A stretch of DNA of 64,000 bases from Paracoccus albicereus (lineage in GTDB: Bacteria; Pseudomonadota; Alphaproteobacteria; Rhodobacterales; Rhodobacteraceae), in NCBI RefSeq assembly GCF_024359525.1, contig NZ_JAKZEU010000002.1, positions 434,001 to 498,000 on the forward strand, in the 5' to 3' direction. This document shows positions 1 through 9,278 of this stretch, piece after piece; positions within the stretch are counted from its first letter, which is position 1, and the number at the start of each line of letters is the position of its first letter. A model generated the notes under the pieces. That model ran no database searches and was not told the DNA's origin. It worked only from the letters and a program-made list of their open reading frames with translations. The translations under genes and the position numbers were made by a program.

Positions 1-2
1 GA

Positions 3-3000
3 GACGACATCATGGTCGGCGGCGAGGGTATCCAGAAGTTCATCGGGATGTGGGGCCATGACTGGGTGACCTATCAGGGTCAGCAGACGCCCGCCGACGC
101 CGACATGAGCACGCCCGTCTTTCCGACGCTTCCGCTCGAGGTCCTGCGCGACCGCTTCAGCGAGGTCGAGGGCCTGTCCGGGTGGCGCGGCAACGACATC
201 CTGCGCGGCGACGATCGGTTCGACGACGGCGAGGCGGTGGCGGGCGACCCGACCCCCGAGGGTAACTTCATCAACAACGAACTTGACGAGGCGGGGATCG
301 CGCGGATTGCGGGTCTCGATCAGCTGATCAAGTCCGAGATGATGCGCCAGGGCGCGTATTGGGCCGACAGCTCTGGCGATGTGAAGTCGATCTTCACCGG
401 CGGCAACATCCTGCTTGGTGGCGGCGGCAGCGACCTGATCGAGGGGCGCGGCGGCGACGACGTGATCGACGGCGACGGCTGGCTGAATGTCCGGATCGGC
501 ATCCGGAACGCCGAAGGCCAGATCTACGCCTGGTCCGAAGGGATGAGCGGCAAGGTCTACGCCGTCGAGAATTTCGACACGGCGACCGGAATGCCGACCG
601 ATGCGGCCGCGGCCCTTTTCGGCGGGCGGACGCTGGATACGCTGATGCTCGACCGATCGCTGAACCCCGGCCAGCTCGAGATCATCCGCCAGATCCTTTG
701 GGACGATAGCGGAGAGGATGTCGCCCTGTTCTGGGATGACGCGGCAAACTACGACATCACGACCAACGACGACGGCAGTCTGACGGTCGAACACATCAAC
801 CCGCAGGCAGGCGTGGTCGATCCGCTGACGGGCAATGCCCGCATCTCGGACGGTGTGGACCGCCTCTACAACATCGAGACGCTGCGCTTCGCGGATGGCG
901 ACGTTTCGGCCGCCAGCTTCCAGCAGACTCCCGCATCCGGCCAGCCCATTATCGTCGATACTACGCCCACGAACGGTCAGGTATCACCGATCGAGGGGCA
1001 GATCCTGACGCTGGATCTGAGCGCGATCCAGGATCCGAACGGGTTGGGTGCGTTCAGCATCCAGTGGCAGTATCTCAACGGCGCGACGTGGACCGACATC
1101 CCGGGTGCGACCGGCGAGGCTTTCACGCCGAATGATCCGAACTTCATCCAGCAGCTTTTCGGCGACATCAGCGAGATCGGCCGGCAGCTGCGGGTCGAGG
1201 TGAGCTTCATCGATGGCCTCGGTGCGACCGAGACCGTCTACTCCGCCCCCACGCTGGCGGTCGCGGAGCGTAGTGGTGTGACGCTGACCGGGACGCTTTT
1301 CACCAACAACACGCTGAACGGTGGCGACGGGGACGACATCCTCAACGGTGTCAGCCCGTTGATCTTCGGGGGCAATGATACGCTCAATGGTGGTGCCGGC
1401 GATGACATTCTCAATGGCCTCGGCGGAAACGACGTTCTGAACGGGGGCGATGGTCAGGATCAATTGGACGGCGGTGCTGGAAATGACGTGCTGAACGGCG
1501 GCGCGGGCGACGATCTCGTCATCGGTGGCGCAGGCACGGACACCATCGTCCAGGGCTCTGCAGATGGTCGCGACTTCGTGGAAGGCGGTGGCGGAACCGA
1601 CACCTACCGCCTGAACGGCACCACCGAGGCCGAGACGTTCACGGTCTACGCCATGTCCGGCGGCCAGAACGCGGGTCTCGCGGCAAGCCTTGGCACGTCG
1701 TTCCAGGCATCGACCGAGATCGTCATCACCCGCACCGTCGGCGGTATCACCACGGTGGTTGCCGAGTTGGACAACATCGAGGAGATTCAGATCAATACGC
1801 TGGCCGTCTCAGCCAATGACGGCAATGGCGTCCCGAACGGCGGCGTGAGCGGTGGCGACACGGTCCAGATCGTCGGTAATTTCGACCCGACGAGCCTGGC
1901 CTATAGCACGATCACGATCGATGGCTCGGACGCTGACGACAGCGTGGATATCACGCAGCTCCAATCGGCGCACCGGATCGTCTTCCGCTCGAACGGGGGC
2001 AACGACACGGTCGTCGGCCCGCGGCGCGAGCAGGACGTGATCTCTCTTGCCGGGGTTGGTGCAGCCACCGTCGAGGATCTTGGCGACGGACGCGTCCGGC
2101 TGAGCGACGATGCGTCGAGCGTGATCGTATCGGCTCCCGACCAGCAGCTCGGAACGGACGACCCGGAAGATGATGACGACCAGCCCGGGACCGATCACGA
2201 GGAGCCGGAGGTCGAGGACGAGGAGGATCACGAAGAGGCCGCGGCCCCGCCCGCAATCCCCGGCGCCATTCTTGGCACCACGGCCGGTGGCGCGCTGTTC
2301 GGCGAGGCGGGATCCGACAAGATCATGGGGATGGACGCCCGCGACATGATCTTCTCGGGCGATGGTGCGGACACCGTCTTCGCCGGTGGCGGCAACGATC
2401 TGGTCTTCGGGGACGGCGGCGACGACCGCATCTTCGCCGAGGACGGCGATGACTATGTCGAGGCCGGGGCCGGCAACGACTTCGTCGTCGGCGGTGCCGG
2501 GAACGACCACTTCGCAGCCACTGCGGGCGATGGCGATGACGTCTATTACGGTGACGACGTGTCTGGCGGAACGAAAAGCGACACGATCGACATGTCGCGC
2601 ATCCTTTCGGACATTACCGCCGATCTGGGTAGCGGCAGCCTTGGCCGCGGCCATGTGCAAAGCGCCCAGACCGGCAACGATGTCCTCTGGAGCGTCGAGA
2701 ACTTCATCGGCGGGGCAGGTGACGACGTCGTCACGGCGGGACGTGCGGTGAACATGATGGACGGCGGCGCCGGGGGCGACGTCTATCGTTTCCTCAGCGC
2801 CGAGGATGCGGACGGCGACACGATCGGCAGCTTCGAGCCGGGCGACCGCATCGACCTTTCGCAGATCGACGCGAATGGCGCGGCGTCCGGACAGGGCAGC
2901 TTCACTCTCGTCTCGGATGCCTTCACCGGAACCGGTCAGCTTCTGGTCCGGCACGAGACGCGGGAAGACGGCGAATACACCATCGTCGAGGGCAACACCT

Positions 3001-3077
3001 CGGGCGACGATGCGCCGGACTTCAGCCTGTCGATCGTGGGGCACCGCAACCTGAACGACGACAGCTTCCACCTCTGA
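3..3077 (+). CDS. RTX (haemolysin-type Ca2+-binding) exoprotein, C-terminal part, probably a haem-peroxidase-like protein; 5' end outside window
   Basis: The frame is open from the first base, so the gene begins upstream; 1024 residues are visible. Glycine/aspartate-rich nonapeptide repeats of the type GGxGxDxLx form three blocks, counted from the first visible Met: about residues 133-157, 435-513 and 757-836. They are separated by beta-rich stretches and by a very acidic linker near residues 715-745. Such repeats bind Ca2+ outside the cell and mark cargo of type I secretion. The layout of the visible N-terminal half resembles the C-terminal part of large RTX proteins that carry an animal-type haem peroxidase domain, but that domain is not in the window, so the enzyme assignment is inference. 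Exporter and adaptor genes follow on the same strand. Confidence 0.85.
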   Translation, partial: DDIMVGGEGIQKFIGMWGHDWVTYQGQQTPADADMSTPVFPTLPLEVLRDRFSEVEGLSGWRGNDILRGDDRFDDGEAVAGDPTPEGNFINNELDEAGIARIAGLDQLIKSEMMRQGAYWADSSGDVKSIFTGGNILLGGGGSDLIEGRGGDDVIDGDGWLNVRIGIRNAEGQIYAWSEGMSGKVYAVENFDTATGMPTDAAAALFGGRTLDTLMLDRSLNPGQLEIIRQILWDDSGEDVALFWDDAANYDITTNDDGSLTVEHINPQAGVVDPLTGNARISDGVDRLYNIETLRFADGDVSAASFQQTPASGQPIIVDTTPTNGQVSPIEGQILTLDLSAIQDPNGLGAFSIQWQYLNGATWTDIPGATGEAFTPNDPNFIQQLFGDISEIGRQLRVEVSFIDGLGATETVYSAPTLAVAERSGVTLTGTLFTNNTLNGGDGDDILNGVSPLIFGGNDTLNGGAGDDILNGLGGNDVLNGGDGQDQLDGGAGNDVLNGGAGDDLVIGGAGTDTIVQGSADGRDFVEGGGGTDTYRLNGTTEAETFTVYAMSGGQNAGLAASLGTSFQASTEIVITRTVGGITTVVAELDNIEEIQINTLAVSANDGNGVPNGGVSGGDTVQIVGNFDPTSLAYSTITIDGSDADDSVDITQLQSAHRIVFRSNGGNDTVVGPRREQDVISLAGVGAATVEDLGDGRVRLSDDASSVIVSAPDQQLGTDDPEDDDDQPGTDHEEPEVEDEEDHEEAAAPPAIPGAILGTTAGGALFGEAGSDKIMGMDARDMIFSGDGADTVFAGGGNDLVFGDGGDDRIFAEDGDDYVEAGAGNDFVVGGAGNDHFAATAGDGDDVYYGDDVSGGTKSDTIDMSRILSDITADLGSGSLGRGHVQSAQTGNDVLWSVENFIGGAGDDVVTAGRAVNMMDGGAGGDVYRFLSAEDADGDTIGSFEPGDRIDLSQIDANGAASGQGSFTLVSDAFTGTGQLLVRHETREDGEYTIVEGNTSGDDAPDFSLSIVGHRNLNDDSFHL

Positions 3078-3087
3078 ACCATGAAAC

Positions 3088-3120
3088 GGTCAGGCCCGGC
3101 GATCCCCGCCGGGCCTGACC
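3088..3120 (+). terminator. Strong hairpin between the RTX exoprotein gene and the exporter operon
   Basis: A perfect 14-bp inverted repeat (left arm 3088-3101, right arm 3107-3120) closes a 5-nt loop 10 nt after the RTX stop codon. There is no T-run after it, so it is not a textbook intrinsic terminator. It could lower read-through into the exporter gene or protect the 3' end of an abundant cargo mRNA. Confidence 0.6.
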
Positions 3121-3180
3121 TCCATCTGTCAAGGGTTCAGCCAGAGGTAGCTCAAGACCTCGCAGCCAACGGAAACGAGT

Positions 3181-4998
3181 ATGTCGGTAAAGAGAAAGAA
3201 GTCGCGGAAGACAGCGCTCGCAGCGCTTGGTCGGGCGCGAGGCCTGGTGATCTTCCTGTTCGTGATCTCGGGCATCATCAGCGTTCTGGCGCTGACGGGA
3301 TCCTTCTACATGCTTCAGATCTACGATCGCGCGCTGGTAAGCGGAAGCCTTCCGACGCTGGCCGCGATTTCGGTTCTGGCGATCGGGCTCTATATCTTCC
3401 AGGGCATGTTCGACATCATCCGCGCCCAGGTGCTCGTGCGCATCGGTGCCCGGGTCGACGGACGGCTCGCGCCGCTCGCGCACGAAGTCGTGGTGGACAT
3501 GCCGCGGCTTGGCTATTCGACGTCCGAAGCGCTCGAACGCGGGCGCGACGTCGACACGCTGCGAAACTTTTTCGGCTCGCAAGCTCCCGTCGCGATCTTC
3601 GATTTCCCGTGGATGCCGCTCTTTCTGGCGTTCGTCTACATTCTTCACCCAACTCTTGGCGCGCTGACCATTGCCGGGGCCTTCGTCCTGACGGTTCTGG
3701 CTGTGATCGCCGAGTTGCGGACGCGGCACTGGAACAAGGCATCGATCGCCGCCTCCGTCGAGCGCAACGCCATCGCCGATTCCAATGCGCGCAACGCCGA
3801 GGTGCTGAAGGCGATGGGCTTCGCGTCACGCGCCGTCGATCGCTTTGCTGCGGCCAACGAAAAGAACCTCGATCTTCAGACCCGGACCAGCGACATCTCG
3901 GGCACCTTCGGGGCGATCTCGCGGGTGCTGCGGATGCTGCTGCAGTCGGCCATCCTTGGGCTGGCGGCCTATCTGACCATTCTGGGCGAGCTATCGGCAG
4001 GGGCAATTATCGCTGCCACGATCGCCGCATCACGAGCCATGGCACCGATCGACCTTGCCATTGGCAACTGGAAACACATCGTCTCTGCCCGCAGCGCGTG
4101 GCAGCGTGTGCGCGATACGGTCGAGGTGCTGGATCGAAAGCCGGTCCCTATGAAGCTTCCGACACCGCAACGGACGCTGAAGGTCGAGGGTATCACAGTG
4201 GCCGCCCCCGTCAGCGGGCGTGTCCTTCTGAGCGACGTGACCTTCGAGGTCGCGGCCGGGCAGGCGGTCGGGATCATCGGGCCGAGCGGTGGGGGCAAAT
4301 CGACGCTTGCGCGGGCGCTGACGGGCATCTGGCCGGTGCTGCGGGGGTCGGTCCGGCTGGACGATGCAGAGCTTGTCCAGTGGAGCGACGACGAGCGCGG
4401 TTCGCATATCGGCTATCTGCCACAGGATGTGGCGCTGCTGGATGCGACGGTCGAGGAGAATATCGCCCGGCTGGATCCATCCCCTGAATCCGCCGCGATC
4501 GTAGAGGCCGCACGGGCGGCCGCTGTGCACGAGATGATCGTCCGGCTTCCCGACGGGTACCGCACCCATCTCGGTCCTATGGGCACCGCCATTTCAGGCG
4601 GGCAGCGCCAACGACTGGGATTGGCGCGGGCGCTCTACGGCAATCCGTTTCTCGTGGTTCTCGACGAGCCGAACGCCAATCTCGACCCAGAGGGCGAGGC
4701 AGCCCTGACTGCTGCCATCGAGAGCGTGAAGAAGCGGAACGGCGTCGCTATCGTCATTGCCCACCGGCCCGCGGCACTCCAGGCCTGCGACCTAATCGGC
4801 GTGATCCAGCGTGGCAAGCTGATGGCCTTCGGTCCGAAAGAAGAAGTCCTGAACGCGAAGGTGGCTTCGTCCCGCGCGGCCGAGCAGCCGGAAAAGTTGC
4901 CGCGCCAAGCCGAAATTCAGATCGCACGGGAAAATCCGGCGGCCCACCTGCGACGGGCCGGAGTGGGCGCGCGTGCCGATGCAGGGGGCTTCCAATGA
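3181..4998 (+). CDS. Type I secretion system permease/ATPase (PrtD-type)
   Basis: Inner-membrane ABC exporter that would power secretion of RTX proteins. The N-terminal half carries the hydrophobic helices of an ABC exporter membrane domain (roughly residues 20-300). The C-terminal half is the ATPase, with Walker A GPSGGGKST, signature ISGGQRQRLGLARAL, Walker B LVVLDEPNANLD and the switch histidine in AHRP. The length of 605 aa is usual for the PrtD/HasD group, and there is no N-terminal C39-like peptidase domain. The start is ATG with only a weak ribosome site. Its stop overlaps the start of the next gene (ATGA), which implies translational coupling. Cargo is probably the RTX protein encoded just upstream. 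Confidence 0.93.
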   Translation: MSVKRKKSRKTALAALGRARGLVIFLFVISGIISVLALTGSFYMLQIYDRALVSGSLPTLAAISVLAIGLYIFQGMFDIIRAQVLVRIGARVDGRLAPLAHEVVVDMPRLGYSTSEALERGRDVDTLRNFFGSQAPVAIFDFPWMPLFLAFVYILHPTLGALTIAGAFVLTVLAVIAELRTRHWNKASIAASVERNAIADSNARNAEVLKAMGFASRAVDRFAAANEKNLDLQTRTSDISGTFGAISRVLRMLLQSAILGLAAYLTILGELSAGAIIAATIAASRAMAPIDLAIGNWKHIVSARSAWQRVRDTVEVLDRKPVPMKLPTPQRTLKVEGITVAAPVSGRVLLSDVTFEVAAGQAVGIIGPSGGGKSTLARALTGIWPVLRGSVRLDDAELVQWSDDERGSHIGYLPQDVALLDATVEENIARLDPSPESAAIVEAARAAAVHEMIVRLPDGYRTHLGPMGTAISGGQRQRLGLARALYGNPFLVVLDEPNANLDPEGEAALTAAIESVKKRNGVAIVIAHRPAALQACDLIGVIQRGKLMAFGPKEEVLNAKVASSRAAEQPEKLPRQAEIQIARENPAAHLRRAGVGARADAGGFQ

Positions 4999-7034
4999 TC
5001 AAGATCAAGGGATTTCGGCCAAGGGACGACGCCTCCGATCCCGCCGATCCTCTGGGCCTTAAAGACGAAGGGCGCGGTGGCGCGAAGGTTCTGTCGGGTT
5101 TCGTCATCGGGATGAGTGCGCTGGCCCTTTACCTGAAGTCGTTCCTGTGGCCGTCTGCAGAGACCGTACAGGCCGCGGAAGCCGGCGTGCCAGCATCGTC
5201 TGACGAGGACGTGTCGGCCGCCGTCGGTCGCTCTGTCGTTGTACCTTCGCATCGCCGATCCATTGCGCCGGACGCAGAAGCGACACCGGACCCGGGCGAA
5301 CCCACGCCCAAGAACGGCGCAGCCCTGTCCATGGCCTCTTTCGGCTTTGTCGATCTCGGCGTCATCGTACCGCCGGATGTCGTCAAGATGAGCATCGGCT
5401 TGCCGCAATTCGCCGCGAATACGCCATTGCCGCCATTCTTCTTCGAGGAACCCGCAGGGCAGGGGTCGTCGTCGCGCGCACCTTCCTCGTCGCGGATGCC
5501 TTCGGTCGGTTCGGAGACGGAGGACACGCCCCCAACCGACCCTTCGCCAACCGACCCCGAGCCATTCGAGCCGACGCCAAGTGAGCCGAATACGGGCGAG
5601 CCTAAGCCTGACCGACCTGAACCGGTCGACCCTGTGACGGACGACGATGGTGAAAGGGAAACCGACGAGCCTGACGAGGCAGACCGGAACCGCGCGCCTC
5701 GGAACACCGGACCGATCTATCTCGGAGACGTTGGCAGCGGGGCGACCCTTGCCATCGCCCTGTCGCACCTGCTCGCCAACACCGTCGATCCGGACGGCGA
5801 CATGCTGACGGTCACGGACCTTGGCAGCGGAAAGGGGATCTGGCTGAGCAAGGACTTCGGGTGGCGCTACCTCGCTGACCCCGATGAACTTGGCGAGGTC
5901 ACCGTAACCTACACGATCAGCGATGGCGTCCATGAGGTTCAGCAGATTGCCTATCTCAACGTTGTCGAAAACGAGTTCGACGGCAGCGAGGATGACGATC
6001 TGATTGTGGCGACCGACGGGCGCGACGTGATCAGGGCCGGTGGTGGCGACGACAATATCGTCGCGAGCGGCGGGCGCGATATCATCCGTGGTGACGCGGG
6101 CGACGATCTGATCGCAGGCGGCGCGGGTGCCGACACCATCTGGGGTGGCGACGGTGATGACGTGATCGCAGGCGGCGCCGGCGACGACTGGATGTCCGGA
6201 GGGGGCGGGAACGACCGTCTTTACGGCGAAGAAGGCGACGACGTTCTGTCCGGCGATGCCGGTGATGACCATCTGGATGGCGGAGAAGGGGCGGATGTTA
6301 TCGACGGCGGCGAGGGTGCCGACACCCTTCTGGGTCAGCGCGGCGACGACATTCTGCGTGGGGGAAAGGGAACCGACCACCTCGACGGAGGCAATGGCGA
6401 CGATCTCCTGTCAGGGGGCGAGGGCGCCGATACGGTGCGTGGCGGCGCAGGTCACGACCACGTTGTCGCCGATGACGATGCCGCTGCCGACGTCTATGCC
6501 GGCGATGGGGGCTACGACACGCTCGACTACTCGGCCGCAACGGCGCCGGTCGTCATCGACATCGCGAACGCCGTCGCCGTCGGCGAAAGCGTCGGCTCCG
6601 ACACCTTCGCCGGGTTCGAGCATTACGTCGGCAGCACCGGAGCCGATACGTTTCAGGGCGGTGCAGGAGAGGCGACCGTAACCGGGAACGGCGGAGCGGA
6701 CGAATACTGCTTCGACCAGGGCGACTTCGTCGAGATACCCCCGTCGCAATACCGGATCGCCGACTTCGGCTTCGACGACATGATCTCGATCACCGGGGGC
6801 GGACACGAAAAGCAAATCCGCAAGGCCCAGAAATCGCTTGAGGATCGGATCGAGGACTTCTTTGAAGACGTCACCGAGGATGCAAGCGCAGACGAGCCGC
6901 GTTTGCGGTTCTCGCACGACTGGACGGATGATTATCGCTTCACCTTGATCGAGGTGGACTTCGACCACGATCGCATCACCGACCTTGAAATCCGTCTCGA
7001 TGGCGAACTCCGCCTCGTTACCGAATACGCCTGA
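4995..7034 (+). CDS. Membrane-anchored cadherin-like / RTX-repeat protein inside the type I secretion operon
   Basis: A 679-aa protein of unknown role. A short charged N-terminus is followed by one hydrophobic segment (about residues 29-51), with no cleavage site I can recognise. Next come a long Pro/Glu/Asp/Ser linker (about 155-235), one cadherin/Ig-like domain (about 241-325) and a run of RTX Ca2+-binding repeats (about 329-495). The C-terminal region is acidic. The gene overlaps the exporter gene by 4 nt and the adaptor gene follows after 18 nt, so the three are one operon. The single anchor near the N-terminus is not expected for freely secreted RTX cargo, so it may be a fixed periplasmic part of the machine. 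That role is inference. Confidence 0.8.
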   Translation: MIKIKGFRPRDDASDPADPLGLKDEGRGGAKVLSGFVIGMSALALYLKSFLWPSAETVQAAEAGVPASSDEDVSAAVGRSVVVPSHRRSIAPDAEATPDPGEPTPKNGAALSMASFGFVDLGVIVPPDVVKMSIGLPQFAANTPLPPFFFEEPAGQGSSSRAPSSSRMPSVGSETEDTPPTDPSPTDPEPFEPTPSEPNTGEPKPDRPEPVDPVTDDDGERETDEPDEADRNRAPRNTGPIYLGDVGSGATLAIALSHLLANTVDPDGDMLTVTDLGSGKGIWLSKDFGWRYLADPDELGEVTVTYTISDGVHEVQQIAYLNVVENEFDGSEDDDLIVATDGRDVIRAGGGDDNIVASGGRDIIRGDAGDDLIAGGAGADTIWGGDGDDVIAGGAGDDWMSGGGGNDRLYGEEGDDVLSGDAGDDHLDGGEGADVIDGGEGADTLLGQRGDDILRGGKGTDHLDGGNGDDLLSGGEGADTVRGGAGHDHVVADDDAAADVYAGDGGYDTLDYSAATAPVVIDIANAVAVGESVGSDTFAGFEHYVGSTGADTFQGGAGEATVTGNGGADEYCFDQGDFVEIPPSQYRIADFGFDDMISITGGGHEKQIRKAQKSLEDRIEDFFEDVTEDASADEPRLRFSHDWTDDYRFTLIEVDFDHDRITDLEIRLDGELRLVTEYA

Positions 7035-7052
7035 TGACCAAGGGGATCTGAT

Positions 7053-8378
7053 ATGGCTTTTGCATCGACAGCCGAGACCGCCACGGCGCGCGGGCATGAT
7101 TTCGACCGGTTCGGCGGCCGCATCCTCGCTGGGCTGGTGCTGGCGGTGGGCCTTCTGGGCGGTATCGGTGGCTGGGCCTTCACCGCCATGCTTACCGGGG
7201 CCGTCATTGCGGTCGGTACCGTGAAGGTCGACCAGAACCTCAAGGAGGTTCAGCATCGTGATGGGGGCATCATTGCCGAAATCGCGGTAGAGGAAGGCGA
7301 AGAGGTGTCGGCGGGACAGGTGCTGTTCCGGCTGGACGACGCTCAATCCCGGTCCGAATTGTCGATCCTGTCCGCGCAACTGGCCGACGCCAAGGCGCTG
7401 CGCGCGCGGCTCATCGCGGATCGCGACGGGGGTGTCGAGATCGACTTTCCCGCGCGTCTGAGCCTTGACGAGACCAGCCATCGTGACCTGATCGAGGCAG
7501 AGGCGCGCCTGCACGCAGGCAACATCGCCAACCGCGAGAACCAGCGCCAGCAGCTTGTCCTTGGCATCGAACAGGTCGAGAAGGAGATCGTCGCGCTTGA
7601 AGTCCAGCGCACGGCGCTGACGGATGAACTCGACCTAGTGGAGGGCAGCCACGCCCGACTGATCGACCTTCTCGGGAAAGGCCTCGTGGAAGCGCCGCGC
7701 ATCGAGGAGATTGAGCGTGAGCGGGTCCAGCTTCGCGGACGGCTAGGCGAACTGGACGCGAATATCGCGCGGTCTGCCTCGCGCATTGGCGAGATCCGCA
7801 TGCGCATCCTGTCCATCGACGAAGTCGCCCGGACCGAGGCGCAACGGGAACTGGTCGTCGTCGAATCCCGCATCCAGGAACTCATCGATCGCATCGCCGC
7901 CGTCGAGGATCGCCTGGGTCGGACTGACATCCGCGCACCGATCGCCGGCCAGATTCACGAGATCTCCGTCTTCACCGAAGGCGGGGTCATCACGCCGGCC
8001 GAGGTTCTCGCGACAATCGTTCCTGCCGGCGCGCAGCTTCGCACCGAGATCCAGCTGCCCACCGCCTCAATCGATCAGGTTTTCGTTGGACAAGAGGCAC
8101 GCGTCAGATTCTCGTCCTTCAACCACCGGACGACGCCCGAGGTTCTTGGCCGCATCACCTATGTCTCACCTGCCACGGTGACGGGTCGGGCCGACGGGCA
8201 GCCGCACTACATCGGCCATGTGGAGCTTCTTCCCGGTGAGGCGGATCGGCTCGGCGACCTCGTCCTGCTCCCCGGGATGCAGGCGGAGGTCTATCTGACA
8301 ACGCAGGAACAGTCCGCCGCCGCCTATTTCGCGCGTCCCCTTATCGACCAGTTCGAACGGGCGTTCCGCGAGGAGTAA
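7053..8378 (+). CDS. HlyD/PrtE-family type I secretion membrane fusion (adaptor) protein
   Basis: Periplasmic adaptor that links the ABC exporter to an outer-membrane TolC-like channel. One N-terminal membrane helix (about residues 23-50) is followed by a biotinyl-lipoyl-like half motif (near VQHRDGGIIAEIAV), a long helical hairpin/coiled coil (about 110-290) and a C-terminal beta-barrel region. The length of 441 aa matches the PrtE/HlyD group. It starts at ATG behind a clear AAGGGGA ribosome site, 18 nt after the membrane-anchored RTX gene. No TolC gene lies in the window, so the outer-membrane partner must be encoded elsewhere. Confidence 0.92.
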   Translation: MAFASTAETATARGHDFDRFGGRILAGLVLAVGLLGGIGGWAFTAMLTGAVIAVGTVKVDQNLKEVQHRDGGIIAEIAVEEGEEVSAGQVLFRLDDAQSRSELSILSAQLADAKALRARLIADRDGGVEIDFPARLSLDETSHRDLIEAEARLHAGNIANRENQRQQLVLGIEQVEKEIVALEVQRTALTDELDLVEGSHARLIDLLGKGLVEAPRIEEIERERVQLRGRLGELDANIARSASRIGEIRMRILSIDEVARTEAQRELVVVESRIQELIDRIAAVEDRLGRTDIRAPIAGQIHEISVFTEGGVITPAEVLATIVPAGAQLRTEIQLPTASIDQVFVGQEARVRFSSFNHRTTPEVLGRITYVSPATVTGRADGQPHYIGHVELLPGEADRLGDLVLLPGMQAEVYLTTQEQSAAAYFARPLIDQFERAFREE

Positions 8379-8529
8379 CTGAGGAGCGATGCGACGTCGG
8401 TAGGGCATGGGCCGATCAGGGACGACGCGAGCGAGAGTTAGACCGTTCGCTAGGGTCGCGAACCTATACACGGACCCGGGCACGGAGTCGGTCCGGCGTT
8501 GGACCTCGGCCCGAGATGGATAGCGGGGA

Positions 8530-8619
8530 TGGCGGAGGCGGTGGGATTCGAACCCACGGTGGGGTTGCCCCCACGTCGGTTTTCAAGACCGGTGCATTCA
8601 ACCACTCTGCCACGCCTCC
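8530..8619 (-). tRNA. tRNA-Ser (anticodon UGA)
   Basis: Reading the minus strand, the acceptor stem GGAGGCG pairs with CGCCTCC. The anticodon loop CTTGAAA carries TGA, and there is a long class II variable arm (GTGGGGGCAACCCCAC type) and a normal T arm with GTTCGAATC. The discriminator is G, and CCA is encoded in the DNA (8530-8532). These features together identify serine tRNA reading UCN codons, chiefly UCA/UCG. Confidence 0.96.
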
Positions 8620-8661
8620 GAGAGGATGCGCATAGACGGACTGACGCGGCCTTGCAAGCCG

Positions 8662-9171
8662 TCAGCGGCGGATCGAGACCGCGTTGGTGGCTCCGGTCAC
8701 GACGACCTCGGTCATCCGGGCAAGTGTCTGGTTCGGTAGCGTAAGCGCGGTGGTGATCGTGTCCACCTCGGGGCGGGCCGGCAGGCGGGCGGCAACGCTG
8801 TCGGGCGGGGGTGGTGCCGCGACGAAGCGCAGACGCAGGACACCGTCGGGTCCGGGGCGCAGACGATCAGTCGGGTCGGGGTTTTCCGGCACAAGCTCGG
8901 CGTCCCAATAGCCCTTCGTCGGCGTGATGCCGGTCACGATCAAAAGCCGTCCTTCGTTCAGCAGCTCCCATCGTGCACCGGTGATCTGCGCGATGCCTTG
9001 CCGGGGGTCCGTCGACGCCGCCTCGTATCCGCCTTCGGGCTCCAACGTCTGCGTCCGACCGCCGCCGCCGAGCCAGCCGAGCGGGTTCCAGCCACTGTCA
9101 CGTGAGCCAATGCCGCAGCCGGCGACAGCGACCACGGCCAGAAGCGAAGCAATCGTGCGGATTGTCGTCAT
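8662..9171 (-). CDS. Predicted lipoprotein, function unknown
   Basis: A 169-aa protein that starts with a lipoprotein signal peptide, MTTIRTIASLLAVVAVAGCG, where the Cys is the expected lipidation site. An upstream extension of the frame is possible, but it lacks a signal and runs into the divergent sufE gene, so the Met at 9171 is preferred. The mature part is rich in beta-type sequence and contains PPPPD and a Gly-rich stretch (GWLGGGG). I do not recognise the family. It is read in the same direction as the tRNA-Ser gene and divergently from sufE. Confidence 0.75.
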   Translation of the reverse strand: MTTIRTIASLLAVVAVAGCGIGSRDSGWNPLGWLGGGGRTQTLEPEGGYEAASTDPRQGIAQITGARWELLNEGRLLIVTGITPTKGYWDAELVPENPDPTDRLRPGPDGVLRLRFVAAPPPPDSVAARLPARPEVDTITTALTLPNQTLARMTEVVVTGATNAVSIRR

Positions 9172-9278
9172 TTCATCATCCCGTTCATGCGGCTTTGATA
9201 GGCGATACGGCCGGCCCGCGAAAGCCTCTTTGACCTTGATCGCCGCGCAGGTTAACCCGGTCCCGAAGAGGATAAGCC

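Noticed and set aside
1315..1550. Regularly spaced DNA repeats resembling a CRISPR or minisatellite
   Set aside because: They are in-frame codons for GGxGxDxLx protein repeats with varied synonymous codons, not conserved DNA repeats with spacers.
1809..3071. Open frame of 420 codons on the minus strand
   Set aside because: Antisense to the RTX exoprotein. No start signals, and low-complexity composition.
4917..6380. Open frame of 487 codons on the minus strand
   Set aside because: It mirrors the repeat region of the membrane-anchored RTX gene. Its apparent repeats come from the opposite strand coding the Gly/Asp repeats.
8499..8744. Plus-strand frame over the tRNA-Ser gene
   Set aside because: Its central sequence is a translation of the tRNA's reverse complement, a well-known false gene.
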